Source of the DNA: an uncultured Granulosicoccaceae bacterium
GTDB lineage: Bacteria; Pseudomonadota; Gammaproteobacteria; Granulosicoccales; Granulosicoccaceae
Length of the DNA: 64,000 nt
Assembly (NCBI GenBank): GCA_937998875.1
Contig: CALLBO010000005.1
Coordinates: forward strand, 27,898 to 91,897
Reading direction: 5' to 3'
The translations under genes were made by a program, and so were the position numbers. Below are positions 43,956 to 53,225 of this stretch, piece after piece; position 1 is the stretch's first letter, and each line of letters begins with the position of its first letter. The notes beneath the pieces were generated by a model. It searched no databases. It was given only the letters and a program-made list of their open reading frames with translations, and had not been told where the DNA came from.

Positions 43956-44404
43956 TTGAGTACGGCATATTTGCGCTGCTGTTGGTGCTCGGTTACGGAT
44001 TCGGTCAGCTCAGTGAACAACGCCACTACAAGTCTATTAAAAAGCGTGAGCGGGAAATGTCTGCACTTCCTGCGGTTGCCAGTAGATATCCTCCTTCCGA
44101 TACACAATACCAACAGCATATGGTGATCGGCAGTGTGGTGGTGGCGAGTGACTATTTTAAATCGTTTGTGGCTAATCTTGTGAATGTGTTTGGTGGTCGA
44201 ATCAGATCTTATGAGCCATTGCTGGACAGAGGCAGGCGGGAAGCAATGCTCAGGCTAAAGCAGGAGGCAGAGAAGCAGGGTGCTTCCATGATATTCAATG
44301 TTAAGTATGAAACATCGCGTATTGGCGGTAGAGTAACGACGATAGAGGTGATGGCTTATGGTACTGCACTGATACCATCACAGAATGTCGGTGCACCTGC
44401 ATAG
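43952..44404 (+). CDS. Membrane-anchored YbjQ family protein (paralog 2)
   Basis: 150 residues with an N-terminal hydrophobic segment (IFALLLVLGYGFG) followed by a charged RHYKSIKKREREM stretch. The YbjQ core then starts at about residue 58: GSVVVASDYFKSFVANLVNVFGG, RREAMLRLKQEAEKQGASM, ETSRIGGRVTTIEVMAYGTA. Unlike paralog 1 it is likely tethered to the inner membrane. Its start (GTG at 43952) overlaps the stop of paralog 1, so the two are translationally coupled and may form a mixed complex. Confidence 0.82.
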   Translation: MIEYGIFALLLVLGYGFGQLSEQRHYKSIKKREREMSALPAVASRYPPSDTQYQQHMVIGSVVVASDYFKSFVANLVNVFGGRIRSYEPLLDRGRREAMLRLKQEAEKQGASMIFNVKYETSRIGGRVTTIEVMAYGTALIPSQNVGAPA

Positions 44405-44428
44405 CTTCATAAAAAAGATACTACAAAA

Positions 44429-45295
44429 ATGCGTTACGAAGATCGCACACCGGATGACGGTGTAAATACGCCGGGCCGTCATCCGTTACGGGAGTTTCTT
44501 CGGCTTGCTCTTATGGCCGTCATTGCAGTTGTTGTGTTGGGTTTTCTGCTAAGTGTACTCGGTGGCAGGCTCGGTGGTCTGGTGCCCTACAAGGCGGAGC
44601 TGTGGCTTGCCGATCGGATTGATACGGCAGCGCAGAAAGCCGGTCAGGAATCTCCGTTCAAGCAGGAGATTGTTAATCCTGAACTACAGAGTTACCTGCA
44701 AACTGTGGCAGACAGAGTTGCCGCCGCACTGGGTATTGAGCAATCGATGACAGTCACGCTTCATTATAGTGATGAAGATGTGGTCAACGCCTTTGCGACC
44801 ATTGGCGGACACGTTTATTTTTTCAAAGGGCTTTTGAGTTTGCTGCCGCATGAGAATGCGTTGGCGATGCTGGTGGCTCACGAGTACTCTCATGTAACCT
44901 TGCGGCATCCTGTTAAGGGACTGGGGGGTGGTTTAGCACTGGCAATCGGTACCTCGGCAGTAGGTTTATCCTCCGAGAACGGATTGTTTTCACTTGGTAC
45001 CCGCTTAACATCTACGGGTTTTTCCAGAAGTATGGAAACGCAGGCTGATCAGTCAGCACTGGCGGCAGTCTATAAAATGTATGGTCATGTTAACGGTGCG
45101 GCAGCGTTGTTTGAACTGTTTATGCAACAACGAGAGAGAGGTGCGGGCACACAGTTTGAGAAGTTTGTATCGACACATCCTCTAGATAAGGAACGTATCG
45201 ATCAGATTAACGAACTTGCCAGGGAAAATGGCTGGCTTGATATTGGTGATCTGACGCCTTTGCCGAACGAGTACAGATCCTGGCTTCAGCAATAG
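44429..45295 (+). CDS. M48 family membrane-anchored metallopeptidase
   Basis: 288 residues. An N-terminal transmembrane segment (ALMAVIAVVVLGFLLSVLGG) is followed by the zinc site AHEYSHVTLRHP (HExxH, about residue 150). Further on is the third ligand in SMETQADQSAL and THPLDKERI, the M48 'ST(H)P' closing motif. The active domain should face the periplasm. M48 peptidases of this size are often BepA- or LoiP-like quality-control proteases of the envelope. Coupling with two YbjQ genes (25 bp upstream) suggests a functional unit. The stop is TAG at 45293. Confidence 0.85.
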   Translation: MRYEDRTPDDGVNTPGRHPLREFLRLALMAVIAVVVLGFLLSVLGGRLGGLVPYKAELWLADRIDTAAQKAGQESPFKQEIVNPELQSYLQTVADRVAAALGIEQSMTVTLHYSDEDVVNAFATIGGHVYFFKGLLSLLPHENALAMLVAHEYSHVTLRHPVKGLGGGLALAIGTSAVGLSSENGLFSLGTRLTSTGFSRSMETQADQSALAAVYKMYGHVNGAAALFELFMQQRERGAGTQFEKFVSTHPLDKERIDQINELARENGWLDIGDLTPLPNEYRSWLQQ

Positions 45296-45322
45296 ACTCT
45301 TGCTGGTTACTTTGGTTGGTTT

Positions 45323-45604
45323 CTATTTTGTGAGAGGGATTTTTTCGTCGAAGTTGTCGTCGAATTGATCCTGCCGCTTTATGGGCAGTACATTTGAATC
45401 GTCAGATTTGTCGGATTCGAGTAATGTCAGCTGGGTTGAAAGGTTGATAACACAAGTGTTTGCACTGGCAAGCAAAGCGAGTAGTTCGTAACTGCTGCTA
45501 CCACCTTTATCAACGTCCTCTGCTGCTTCACTGATTCGTTTAATCAGTTTGTGCAAACCTCTACAGGTAGATTGCGCCTCTGATAACGCAGGTTGAGTTG
45601 TCAT
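45323..45604 (-). CDS. Hypothetical protein, small
   Basis: 93 residues with coding-like composition: an N-terminal helix (TCRGLHKLIKRISEAAEDVD), a serine-rich turn (GGSSSYE), a second helix (LLALLASANTCVINLSTQLTLLE) and an acidic, DDNFDEK tail. No family recognised. It is convergent with the M48 peptidase gene, 27 bp away. No strong ribosome-binding site was seen, so the call rests on composition alone. Confidence 0.45.
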   Translation of the reverse strand: MTTQPALSEAQSTCRGLHKLIKRISEAAEDVDKGGSSSYELLALLASANTCVINLSTQLTLLESDKSDDSNVLPIKRQDQFDDNFDEKIPLTK

Positions 45605-45865
45605 AACTTTTATTCCAATTAGCCTGTGTGTTATTCCGGTTAGCGTTGTGTTTATGAAATAACTGTGTGCTTGTTGGATCTATAGCGCAGATTCCGTGGA
45701 ATGCTACTGAAACGCAGAATGTTTATGAATGTGTCACATTTTGTGGTTGGTACCGACTTCACTTTAATTTATACAGGCTGCTGCCGCTAATCTGGGATAG
45801 AAAAATAATAACAGTATGTCGTTGCGGAATGGTCTGAGCGCTATCGACAAAAATACAGTGGTGAC

Positions 45866-46108
45866 ATGGCTGCAGCAGAAATAAGGAGACAGTGGCGAAC
45901 AACGGCTCGCGCGTGGCGAAAGCTCGTGCATCGACGAATTAAGCCCTCGACTGCACTTCGTGTAATTGCGCGAACCAGCTGGAAAACAACTCAGCTATTG
46001 TCCAGAATCTTATTGCTGGTGGTGGGTGGCGCCGTAGTTGCGGCTTTGTTGATTATAGTCAGACTGGCGTTAAGGCTGAGCCGCACTATCGCTGGTTCAT
46101 CAGGGTAG
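45866..46108 (+). CDS. Small basic membrane protein (uncertain)
   Basis: 80 residues: an N-terminal half very rich in Arg and Trp (RRQWRTTARAWRKLVHRR), then a hydrophobic segment (LLLVVGGAVVAALLIIVRLAL). It could be a real single-pass protein, but the start region lacks a good ribosome-binding site and nothing in the sequence identifies a family. The interval 45605-45865 upstream holds no other gene. Confidence 0.35.
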   Translation: MAAAEIRRQWRTTARAWRKLVHRRIKPSTALRVIARTSWKTTQLLSRILLLVVGGAVVAALLIIVRLALRLSRTIAGSSG

Positions 46109-46158
46109 GCGAGCAATTAAATACAGCGTTCGTCTGTGCCTGCGGAGCGTTCTTAGGA

Positions 46159-46782
46159 CTAGGTGGCGCCGTTATTAACGGCCTTCGCCAGCCGCGTTAT
46201 TTCATCCCATGACTGATTTTTTATCAGCGACTTCGATGCGACCCACGAACCCCCTACGCACAATACGTTGCTGAGACTCAGGAAGTCTTCACAGTTGTCT
46301 GAATTAATGCCACCTGTCGGACAAAATCGGATATCACCGTATGGCCCGCCCAGCGCTTTGAGCATATTGGTGCCACCGGCAGCAGTAGCCGGAAAAAACT
46401 TTAGGGTGTCCAGGCGCAGATCAATCGCACCGAGCAGGTCACTTGCGGTAGCCACACCAGGCAGGTAGGGAATGCCTGATTTCAAGGCAGTTTCGGCCAG
46501 CGGTGCATGCAGACCGGGGCTGACCATAAATGCAAGGTCAAGCGCTTTACAGCGATCAATCTGGTCGCTGGTATTAACGGTACCTGCGCCAACGTGTGCC
46601 TGAGGTACCCTGGCTTTTATTGCTTCCATTACTTCAAAGGCTGCAGGTGTTCGTAGTGTGATTTCTAACACCGATGCACCACCTGCACACAACGCTTCTG
46701 CAAGATCAGGTGCTGTATCAACGTCATCAAGTTCCAGAACCGGGATAACTCGCGATATTTTTAGCAGTTCACGTATTTTCAT
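46159..46782 (-). CDS. eda: KDPG aldolase (2-dehydro-3-deoxyphosphogluconate aldolase)
   Basis: 207 residues. The class I aldolase motifs are present: VIPVLELDDVDTAPDLAEAL, EITLRTPAAFEVMEAI, VGAGTVNTSDQ, and the Schiff-base lysine in LKFFPATAAGG (around residue 128), followed by RFCPTGGINSDN. It splits KDPG into pyruvate and glyceraldehyde-3-phosphate, the last step of the Entner-Doudoroff pathway. It is downstream of edd on the same strand with a 147-bp gap, so it may have its own promoter, but no HexR-like box was seen in that gap. Confidence 0.92.
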   Translation of the reverse strand: MKIRELLKISRVIPVLELDDVDTAPDLAEALCAGGASVLEITLRTPAAFEVMEAIKARVPQAHVGAGTVNTSDQIDRCKALDLAFMVSPGLHAPLAETALKSGIPYLPGVATASDLLGAIDLRLDTLKFFPATAAGGTNMLKALGGPYGDIRFCPTGGINSDNCEDFLSLSNVLCVGGSWVASKSLIKNQSWDEITRLAKAVNNGAT

Positions 46783-46929
46783 TTCTAATACTCATTTCCG
46801 GTGACACAAGGTGGTTGTGATCTATAGGGCAGGGTAACGGTTGTCTAACGCATATTTTAGTGCATAAGCAACTGCTGCCTCAGTGTGCTAACGAATGTGG
46901 TAGTGATCGGGTGAATGACTGCGGATCAA

Positions 46930-48756
46930 TCAGGCAACGCCCGGATCAAACAAAGACAACGCGCCTGTCTCGGCGCTGCTGACAGTTGCTCTCATGTTAC
47001 TGAACAATATCCGACCATCTGTCTCGCTCAATTGTTCCTCGTGCGATATCTGTTGCCGCGATTGCCATTCTTTGTCGTCTACCAGTACATTGAGTTCACC
47101 GGTAGTTGTGTGTAACCGAATGATGTCTCCGTCTTTGACCTTACCGAGCTTGCCGTTGTTCGCACATTCCGGTGTTACATGTATTGCTGCCGGGACTTTG
47201 CCGGAGGCACCGGACATTCGTCCATCGGTCACCAGCGCTACTGCAAACCCTTTGTCCTGCAAGACACCCAGTGCCGGTGTAAGTTTGTGCAGTTCCGGCA
47301 TTCCGTTACCCTTTGGGCCCTGATTGACCACTACCGCCACAAAGTCGGAGTTCAACTCATCATTTTGAAACGCGGTTAGAAATTCCTTCTGGCTGGTAAA
47401 AACTTTGGCAGGCGCTTCTACATTGTAGTGCTTTGGAGCAACCGCCGAGGTTTTTATAATCGCTCTGCCGAGGTTTCCAGTAAGTAGCGCAAGGCCACCG
47501 GTATCGTCAAAAGGCTTCTCTACAGCGGCTATGATTTCCGGGTCAGCACTGGTGTTATTTGATGGAACCCAGTCAATTGAATTGTTGTTGAGCACCGGGT
47601 CGCAAGCGCAGTTATGTAAACCCTCTCCGACAATGGTTTTTACATCGTCGTGCAACAGGCCGGCAGTTAGTAATTGTGATATCACCAGTGCCATACCACC
47701 TGCAGCGTGAAACTGATTCACATCTGCCGAGCCGTTCGGGTAAATTTTGGTGAGTGCCGGGGTAATTGCCGACAGTTCGCTGAAGTCGCTCCAGTCAATG
47801 ATGAGCCCTGCGCAACGCGCAATGGCGATTAAGTGAATGGTATGGTTGCTTGAGCCACCAGTAGCAAGTAAACCGACAATAGCATTGCAGATTGTTTTAG
47901 CATCAATCAGCTCACCGATTGGCAGGCTGTTATCAGTGGTGGCGTTTATCTTTATCGCGGTCTCGGTCGCTTCGCGAGTCAGCTGGTCACGAATTTCTTC
48001 TCCCGGATTGATAAAACCACTACCCGGAAGTTGCAGACCCATGACTTCAAGCAACATTTGATTGCTGTTAGCGGTACCGTAAAAAGTACAGGTGCCCGGT
48101 CCGTGATAGGACGCGCACTCTGAAACCATCAGTTCTTTACGTGTGATTTGTCCCTGTGCGAACTTCTGTCTCGCGCTCGCCTTTTCTGAATTGGGTATCC
48201 CTGAAGTCATCGGACCTGCCGGTATAAACACCGTCGGCAGGTGACCGAATGCCAGTGCCCCCATAAGAAGTCCCGGGACAATCTTATCGCAGGTACCGAG
48301 GCAGATAACCGAATCGAACACGTCATGCGATAGAGCTACAGCGGTTGCCTGGGCAATAACATCACGGCTGAACAGCGACATCTCCATACCCGGTCGCCCT
48401 TGGGTGACACCGTCGCACATGGCAGGCACGCCCCCGGCGAACTGGGCGGTAGCACCGTGGTCGCGGGCGGTTTTTTTGATGATTTCCGGGAAGCGTTCAA
48501 ACGGCTGGTGTGCCGACAACAGATCATTGTAGGCGGAGATAATGGCCAGGTTGACGGCGCGTTCCTGGTGCAGGGTGATTTTGTCAGTAGAAGAAGCAGC
48601 CGCGACCGCATGAGCAAAGTTCGTGCAGGAGAGCTGTGCACGGCGCGGCTGATTCTGTTTGGTTTGCTGCAGCTGGTCTAGATAGCCAGACCGGGGTTTC
48701 TCGCTGCGAGCAATAATTCTGTCGGTGACGGATTGAAGCGTTTTGTTCGTTGTCAT
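46930..48756 (-). CDS. edd: 6-phosphogluconate dehydratase
   Basis: 608 residues of the IlvD/Edd family: [52 protein letters not shown] (iron-sulfur Cys), [19 protein letters not shown] and the C-terminal [17 protein letters not shown] with its catalytic Ser. Length and the SYHGPG/YGTANSN details fit Edd rather than dihydroxyacid dehydratase. It makes KDPG from 6-phosphogluconate. Divergent from zwf across a 200-bp region; a HexR-like box lies 19 bp from its start, as expected for HexR control. Confidence 0.94.
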   Translation of the reverse strand: MTTNKTLQSVTDRIIARSEKPRSGYLDQLQQTKQNQPRRAQLSCTNFAHAVAAASSTDKITLHQERAVNLAIISAYNDLLSAHQPFERFPEIIKKTARDHGATAQFAGGVPAMCDGVTQGRPGMEMSLFSRDVIAQATAVALSHDVFDSVICLGTCDKIVPGLLMGALAFGHLPTVFIPAGPMTSGIPNSEKASARQKFAQGQITRKELMVSECASYHGPGTCTFYGTANSNQMLLEVMGLQLPGSGFINPGEEIRDQLTREATETAIKINATTDNSLPIGELIDAKTICNAIVGLLATGGSSNHTIHLIAIARCAGLIIDWSDFSELSAITPALTKIYPNGSADVNQFHAAGGMALVISQLLTAGLLHDDVKTIVGEGLHNCACDPVLNNNSIDWVPSNNTSADPEIIAAVEKPFDDTGGLALLTGNLGRAIIKTSAVAPKHYNVEAPAKVFTSQKEFLTAFQNDELNSDFVAVVVNQGPKGNGMPELHKLTPALGVLQDKGFAVALVTDGRMSGASGKVPAAIHVTPECANNGKLGKVKDGDIIRLHTTTGELNVLVDDKEWQSRQQISHEEQLSETDGRILFSNMRATVSSAETGALSLFDPGVA

Positions 48757-48774
48757 TTATAGCAACCCGTTGGT

Positions 48775-48789
48775 TGTAATAATACTACG
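48775..48789. promoter_or_regulatory. HexR-like operator near the edd start
   Basis: TGTAATAATACTACG; its reverse complement is CGTAGTATTATTACA. It shares the 13-base core GTAGTATTATTAC (on the opposite strand) with the box near zwf and fits the HexR consensus TGTARTWAWATTACA at nearly all positions. It lies 19 bp upstream of edd. Confidence 0.72.
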
Positions 48790-48916
48790 AAAAACTCTTG
48801 GATCAAGTGTTTTATCGGACTAACTGGCGTATTTCTTTACCAGGCTGCGATTCAGTTGGCAACGAAAACACGGTATTTCTGGAGAAATTTGAATAGCTGG
48901 AGTATTAAATCAGAAA

Positions 48917-48931
48917 TGTAGTATTATTACC
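48917..48931. promoter_or_regulatory. HexR-like operator near the zwf start
   Basis: TGTAGTATTATTACC matches the HexR consensus TGTARTWAWATTACA with one or two differences and lies 25 bp upstream of the zwf start. With the box near edd it forms a symmetric pair in the divergent promoter region; HexR in other gammaproteobacteria represses exactly these genes until KDPG relieves it. Confidence 0.75.
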
Positions 48932-48956
48932 ATATTCTGTAGGCTTTAAATTACTT

Positions 48957-50462
48957 ATGAACCACGCGAAAAATTCAAGCATGGAAAATCCTTCCGATAC
49001 TCAGCTGCCTCCTTTTGATTTGGTGTTGTTCGGTGGTACTGGTGATCTCGCGCTCAGGAAGCTGCTGCCGGCGCTGTATTTCCGTCACCATGAGGCGCAG
49101 CTTCCAGAGCACGGGAGGATTATCTGTGCGGCACGCAGCGACCATTCCACAGAAGAGTTTGTCACTCTCATGGAGTCGGCTGCGAGGAAACACATCAAGC
49201 CTGAAGAATTTCATCAGGACACCTGGAGTACGTTCAGCCAGCGTGTGCAGTATGTGAAAGTCGATATCACAGTTCAGGAAGACTACATCCGGTTAGCCGA
49301 CGTGCTGAGTAGTTACCCGGATCGTGTGCGCGTGTTTTACTTATCGACTGCACCCGGCCTGTTCAGTCGAATCTGCAGCGGTGTTGAGGAGGCTGGTCTG
49401 GTTACAGAGAATAGTCGTGTGGCGCTGGAAAAACCGCTTGGCAGAGACCTTCAAAGCGCACTGCAGATTAACGATGAGCTTTCTGACGTGTTCAAAGAGA
49501 ATCAGATCTACAGAATAGATCACTATCTTGGCAAAGAAACAGTACAGAACCTGATGGCGCTGCGCTTTGGTAACTCTTTGTTTGAGCCACTGTGGCGGCG
49601 TGAACACATAAGAGATGTGCAAATTACTATTGCAGAAAGCCTTGGGGTTGAAGGGCGGGCCGGTTACTACGATCAGACCGGTGCGTTGCGCGATATGGTG
49701 CAAAACCATTTGTTGCAGCTGTTGGTCATTCTTACTATGGAACCGCCTATCAGTATTGACCCTGATTGTGTTCGTGATGAAAAGATAAAAGTACTCAGAT
49801 CGTTAAAACCAATAGTTGGCAACGATGTGACCAGGTGTACCGTGCGCGGACAGTATAAAGCTGGCTCTATAAATGGTGACTCGATTATTTCGTATCGCGA
49901 TGCGGAGGGTGTTCCACCAGATAGTAATACCGAAACCTATGTGGCCATCAAGGCAGAGATAGACAGCTGGCGTTGGAAAGGTGTGCCGTTTTTTTTGAGA
50001 ACCGGTAAGTCACTGCCTGAGAAGCGCACTGAAATTATTATTAATTTTAACTCGGCTCCTCATTCGATTTTCGAAACTCCTGATTCCACTAACAGGCTGG
50101 TGATACGCTTACAACCGGAAGAAATTATCAAGCTACAGATCTTTGCCAAAGGCCGTGGGGATGCCATGCGGTTGTTGCCTGTGAATCTCGATATCGATTT
50201 TAATCAGGCGTTCAAGAAACGGCAGATGATTGCGTATGAACGTTTACTGTCAGACATGATTCGTGGTAACCAGACACTCTTTAACCACCGTGATGAAGTC
50301 GCGACCGCATGGAAGTGGATTGATCCGATCATTGAGGGATGGGAGGAGCATAATGTGGTGTCGCAGCAATACACAGCCGGTACCTGGGGGCCTGCAGCGG
50401 CTTCGGCTTTAATAGCTCGTGATGATTGTGTGTGGGCAGAGGAGTATACCGATGCAGATTAG
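48957..50462 (+). CDS. zwf: Glucose-6-phosphate 1-dehydrogenase
   Basis: 501 residues. N-terminal NADP-binding motif VLFGGTGDLALRKLLPAL, catalytic RIDHYLGKETVQN (about residues 182-194), EKPLGRDLQS, and the C-terminal domain with FFLRTGKSLPEKRTEI. It oxidises glucose-6-phosphate to the lactone, the entry step to the Entner-Doudoroff pathway here. The start at 48957 is preceded by ATTACTT; a second Met (residue 8) is possible. The stop overlaps the pgl start by 11 bp. Promoter with a HexR-like box is shared with edd. Confidence 0.95.
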   Translation: MNHAKNSSMENPSDTQLPPFDLVLFGGTGDLALRKLLPALYFRHHEAQLPEHGRIICAARSDHSTEEFVTLMESAARKHIKPEEFHQDTWSTFSQRVQYVKVDITVQEDYIRLADVLSSYPDRVRVFYLSTAPGLFSRICSGVEEAGLVTENSRVALEKPLGRDLQSALQINDELSDVFKENQIYRIDHYLGKETVQNLMALRFGNSLFEPLWRREHIRDVQITIAESLGVEGRAGYYDQTGALRDMVQNHLLQLLVILTMEPPISIDPDCVRDEKIKVLRSLKPIVGNDVTRCTVRGQYKAGSINGDSIISYRDAEGVPPDSNTETYVAIKAEIDSWRWKGVPFFLRTGKSLPEKRTEIIINFNSAPHSIFETPDSTNRLVIRLQPEEIIKLQIFAKGRGDAMRLLPVNLDIDFNQAFKKRQMIAYERLLSDMIRGNQTLFNHRDEVATAWKWIDPIIEGWEEHNVVSQQYTAGTWGPAAASALIARDDCVWAEEYTDAD

Positions 50463-51156
50463 TGGCTTTGATGGTGAAGTAATCACGTCAGACACTAAAC
50501 ACGCACTGGCGGAGTCGCTGGCAGCGAATGTGGCTGGCTGGCTTCGAGACGGTCTGATTAGTCGCGGCAGCGCCTCGTTGGTGGTGTCCGGCGGTTCAAC
50601 ACCCGCCCCGTTTTTTAGTGCTTTGTCATTGCATGAGATCGAATGGAGCAACGTGACCGTGACACTGGCTGATGAACGCTGGGTTGCTTTGGATGATGAG
50701 CTCAGCAATGAGAAGCTTGTGAGAGAAACGTTGCTTGTCAACGCGGCATCGTCAGCTAAGTTTCTGTCGATTTATAATGGTGCAAAGTCACCGGAGGATG
50801 GCTGGCAACAATGCGAAGAGTCGTTACGATCAGTGCCAGGCCCGTATGACGTTGTAGTGCTTGGTATGGGAGGGGATGGTCATACTGCCTCGTTGTTTCC
50901 GGATACAGAGGGTTTGGAAGAAGCCTGTGACCCTGACTCCGGTAAAAAATGCCTGCCAATGCGTCCGAGCCATATCCCGGAAGCCAGAATGTCGCTTACT
51001 CTTGCAGCATTACTCGACTGTCGTCGGCTGGTGTTGCATATAACCGGTGAAAACAAACGCAAAGTATTTGAGCAAGCGATTGCCGGAGAGAACTTACCGA
51101 TTGCATCTGTAATAGAAGCTGCGAAATCCCGGTTGCAGTTGTATTGGGCGGCCTAG
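50452..51156 (+). CDS. pgl: 6-phosphogluconolactonase (DevB type)
   Basis: 234 residues from ATG 50452, inside the end of zwf with GGAG at 50441. The start is chosen over an upstream ATG because it places MQISGFDGEV directly before the conserved fold. Features: VVSGGSTPAPFF, WSNVTVTLADERWV (substrate loop), GMGGDGHTASLFPDTEGL and a final LSLTAALLDCRRLVL-like segment. It hydrolyses the lactone to 6-phosphogluconate. Its stop codon TAG (51154-51156) lies inside the left arm of a 168-bp palindromic element, so the C terminus ends at that element. Confidence 0.92.
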   Translation: MQISGFDGEVITSDTKHALAESLAANVAGWLRDGLISRGSASLVVSGGSTPAPFFSALSLHEIEWSNVTVTLADERWVALDDELSNEKLVRETLLVNAASSAKFLSIYNGAKSPEDGWQQCEESLRSVPGPYDVVVLGMGGDGHTASLFPDTEGLEEACDPDSGKKCLPMRPSHIPEARMSLTLAALLDCRRLVLHITGENKRKVFEQAIAGENLPIASVIEAAKSRLQLYWAA

Positions 51157-51320
51157 GAGTCTGCGCGGCAGAACGTCCACTACTGCGAATGCGCCCTGAC
51201 GGTGCGTTTTTATCGATCATTTTCGTTACGTATGAACAACTATGCGCCTCAAATGATCGTAAAAACGCCCTCGCCATGGCTCATTCTCGCTACGCGGACT
51301 TCTACCGCGCAGACTCCTAG
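51153..51320. repeat. 168-bp imperfect palindromic element with 16-bp terminal inverted repeats
   Basis: CTAGGAGTCTGCGCGG (51153-51168) and CCGCGCAGACTCCTAG (51305-51320) are perfect inverted repeats. The complementarity continues inwards with one base gap (AGAACGTCC / GGACTTCT), through partly matching GCGAATGCGCC / GAGAATGAGCC blocks, to an inner pair GCGTTTTTAtCGATCATTT (51204-51222) and AAATGATCGTAAAAACGC (51251-51268). It looks like a small non-autonomous mobile element or a large intergenic repeat (MITE-like). Its left end contains the pgl stop codon. No target duplication could be shown. It may also end transcription of zwf-pgl. Confidence 0.75.
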
Positions 51321-51509
51321 CCTGGATTATTCATAAGGCGACAAGTAAATAATAGTGAAATGCTATAAGGTCGGTTGCACTTTGTCTTTGCCATGGCTGC
51401 GTCGAAAAAACTTTAAGCACACGCTTTGCTCTGACGGCTGCGGTTGTGAAATGTTTATGTACGAACTTGTGGGTAACCCACTAGTGATAGTTAACTGGAG
51501 GGACCGCTA

Positions 51510-52340
51510 GTGCTGGGCACAGTTCGCTCTGCTCGAATGACCCTCAGTAAATCTGAGGATAAAGTCGCGGAATATGTTTTACGTGAACCTGATGTTGTAG
51601 TTCAGGCATCCATTCAGTCATTGGCTAAGAGTTGCGGGGTCAGTGAGCCAACAGTTGTCAGATTTTGCAGAGCTATTGGTTGTAGCGGGTATCACGACTT
51701 TAAAATGAAACTTGCGCGTTCGCGGGGTAGTCAGGAGAAATACTTTTTTCGCGATGTTGCTTCTGATGACAGCAGCAAAGTACTGTCGGAGAAGTTGATC
51801 GATTCAGCTATCGCCTCAATGCAGGATATCCGTAACCAACTGGACCATGATGCGGTTACCCGCGCAATTGATCTGTACTGCGCGGCGGGGCGTGCTGAGT
51901 TTTATGGTTCCGGTGGCTCTGCGGTTGTGGCCGAAGATGCCCAGCTTAAATTCCTGCGTCTCGGCAAACCTGCAATCTCCTATGCGGATCCGCATATTCA
52001 GCTGGCGTCGGCCGCGCTGCTGGATAAAAATTCACTGGCTATTGCTATCTCCTACACGGGGCGTAATAAAGACATGCTTGATGCAGTTGCATTGGCAAAG
52101 CAGGCGGGTGCACCGGTGGTTACCGTTACTCGAACCGGTAGCGCGCTGGCATCGATGGGTGAAGTTAATCTTAATGTTGATGTGGCAGAAGACAGTGATG
52201 TGTTCTCACCTCTTAAGTCGCGGCTGGCGCAAATGATGGCGCTCGATATTCTGGCCGTAGGTGTGGCTTTGCGCGGTGGTCAGGAGATGATGGAGCAGCT
52301 AAGTAGCGCTACGCTCGCGATTGCAGATAAATTTATCTGA
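51510..52340 (+). CDS. hexR: HexR-type RpiR/MurR family regulator
   Basis: 276 residues. The N-terminal RpiR-like helix-turn-helix reads KVAEYVLREPDVVVQASIQS then KSCGVSEPTVVRFCRAIGC. The C-terminal SIS (sugar isomerase) domain has YGSGGSAVVAEDAQLKFLR and AIAISYTGRNKDMLDAV, binding a phosphosugar, presumably KDPG. Position next to zwf-pgl and edd-eda plus the HexR-like boxes identify it as HexR. The GTG start at 51510 follows TGGAGGGA. A 353-bp interval separates it from pgl, including the palindromic element; no HexR-like box was found there. Confidence 0.9.
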   Translation: MLGTVRSARMTLSKSEDKVAEYVLREPDVVVQASIQSLAKSCGVSEPTVVRFCRAIGCSGYHDFKMKLARSRGSQEKYFFRDVASDDSSKVLSEKLIDSAIASMQDIRNQLDHDAVTRAIDLYCAAGRAEFYGSGGSAVVAEDAQLKFLRLGKPAISYADPHIQLASAALLDKNSLAIAISYTGRNKDMLDAVALAKQAGAPVVTVTRTGSALASMGEVNLNVDVAEDSDVFSPLKSRLAQMMALDILAVGVALRGGQEMMEQLSSATLAIADKFI

Positions 52341-53211
52341 TGCACGCCATTAGAAACTTATTGATTTCATCTGCAGCTGGCTGTGGACTGTCAAGATGTA
52401 GATGATGATGACCAGGCAGAGAAACGTGCGAGATCTTCTTTATACAGCTTAACCGTTGCACCGTCTCTGCGCGATCTGTCAGGTAACCGTCATTGGCCAG
52501 AATACATAACGTTGGACAATCAATAGCGTTAAGCACACTCTGCACCTGATCTTCGGTAAAGTAGCTCGGTGAAGCGATCCTGAGGTTACTGTCAAAACGC
52601 CATTGCCATTTCGTACGGCCATTGTGCTCGACCTGTTTTAGCTGCCTTTCAATGATCAGCCTTGCAGAGTCTTCAGACATTTTATTCACACGCAACCTGG
52701 ATTCGATAGCTTGATCTACCGAATCAAAAAGTCTTGATTTGTATTTATCAGGTCGCTGCATATCGTAATGAAATTGAGATAATCTATCTGGCAGTGATTC
52801 GGGTGGTTCAGATCTGGGACCCAATGCCTCTATTAACACGAGACTCTCAATTCGCGCAGGGGAGGCAACAGTTGCGAATGGAGCGATGCATCCACCGAGG
52901 CTGTGACCGATTACACTGAAGTTGTCCCAGCCCAGTGCATCTGCTGTGGCCAAAACAGTATGTGCTTGTGTTGCCAGTGAATAGATGGACGCCTGATGAT
53001 CGGAGTGACCATGACCCGGTAGATCAATGGCGATGATCTCCGCGTCCTGTACGAGCGGCAGTAGCGGTCTGAAGCTTGCGGCATTATCGAGCCAGCCGTG
53101 AATACAAAGTATTTTATGTTTATTGCCTGAAATTGATTTGAGGGCTGATAGATTTACTCCGTTTACTTCAATGGTTATTTCGGTGAGGTCAATCCCGGTA
53201 AGATCATTCAT
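52333..53211 (-). CDS. Alpha/beta hydrolase
   Basis: 292 residues of the alpha/beta hydrolase fold: ILCIHGWLDNAASFRPLLPL (oxyanion HGW), AIDLPGHGHSDH, nucleophile elbow VIGHSLGGCIAPF (Ser around 97), and the His near HVSLPGHHHLHLD. An acid residue follows ANDGYLTDR. It resembles the general esterase/lipase or MhpC-like group; substrate unknown. The last 8 bases overlap the hexR gene end, which is convergent. It is probably co-transcribed with the small membrane protein directly upstream (14-bp gap). Confidence 0.82.
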   Translation of the reverse strand: MNDLTGIDLTEITIEVNGVNLSALKSISGNKHKILCIHGWLDNAASFRPLLPLVQDAEIIAIDLPGHGHSDHQASIYSLATQAHTVLATADALGWDNFSVIGHSLGGCIAPFATVASPARIESLVLIEALGPRSEPPESLPDRLSQFHYDMQRPDKYKSRLFDSVDQAIESRLRVNKMSEDSARLIIERQLKQVEHNGRTKWQWRFDSNLRIASPSYFTEDQVQSVLNAIDCPTLCILANDGYLTDRAETVQRLSCIKKISHVSLPGHHHLHLDSPQPAADEINKFLMACIR

Positions 53212-53225
53212 CAGAGAGCGCCGGA

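Noticed and set aside
50996..51277. 93-codon minus-strand frame over the palindromic element
   Set aside because: It spans the pgl 3' end and the element; its sequence is a shadow of both.
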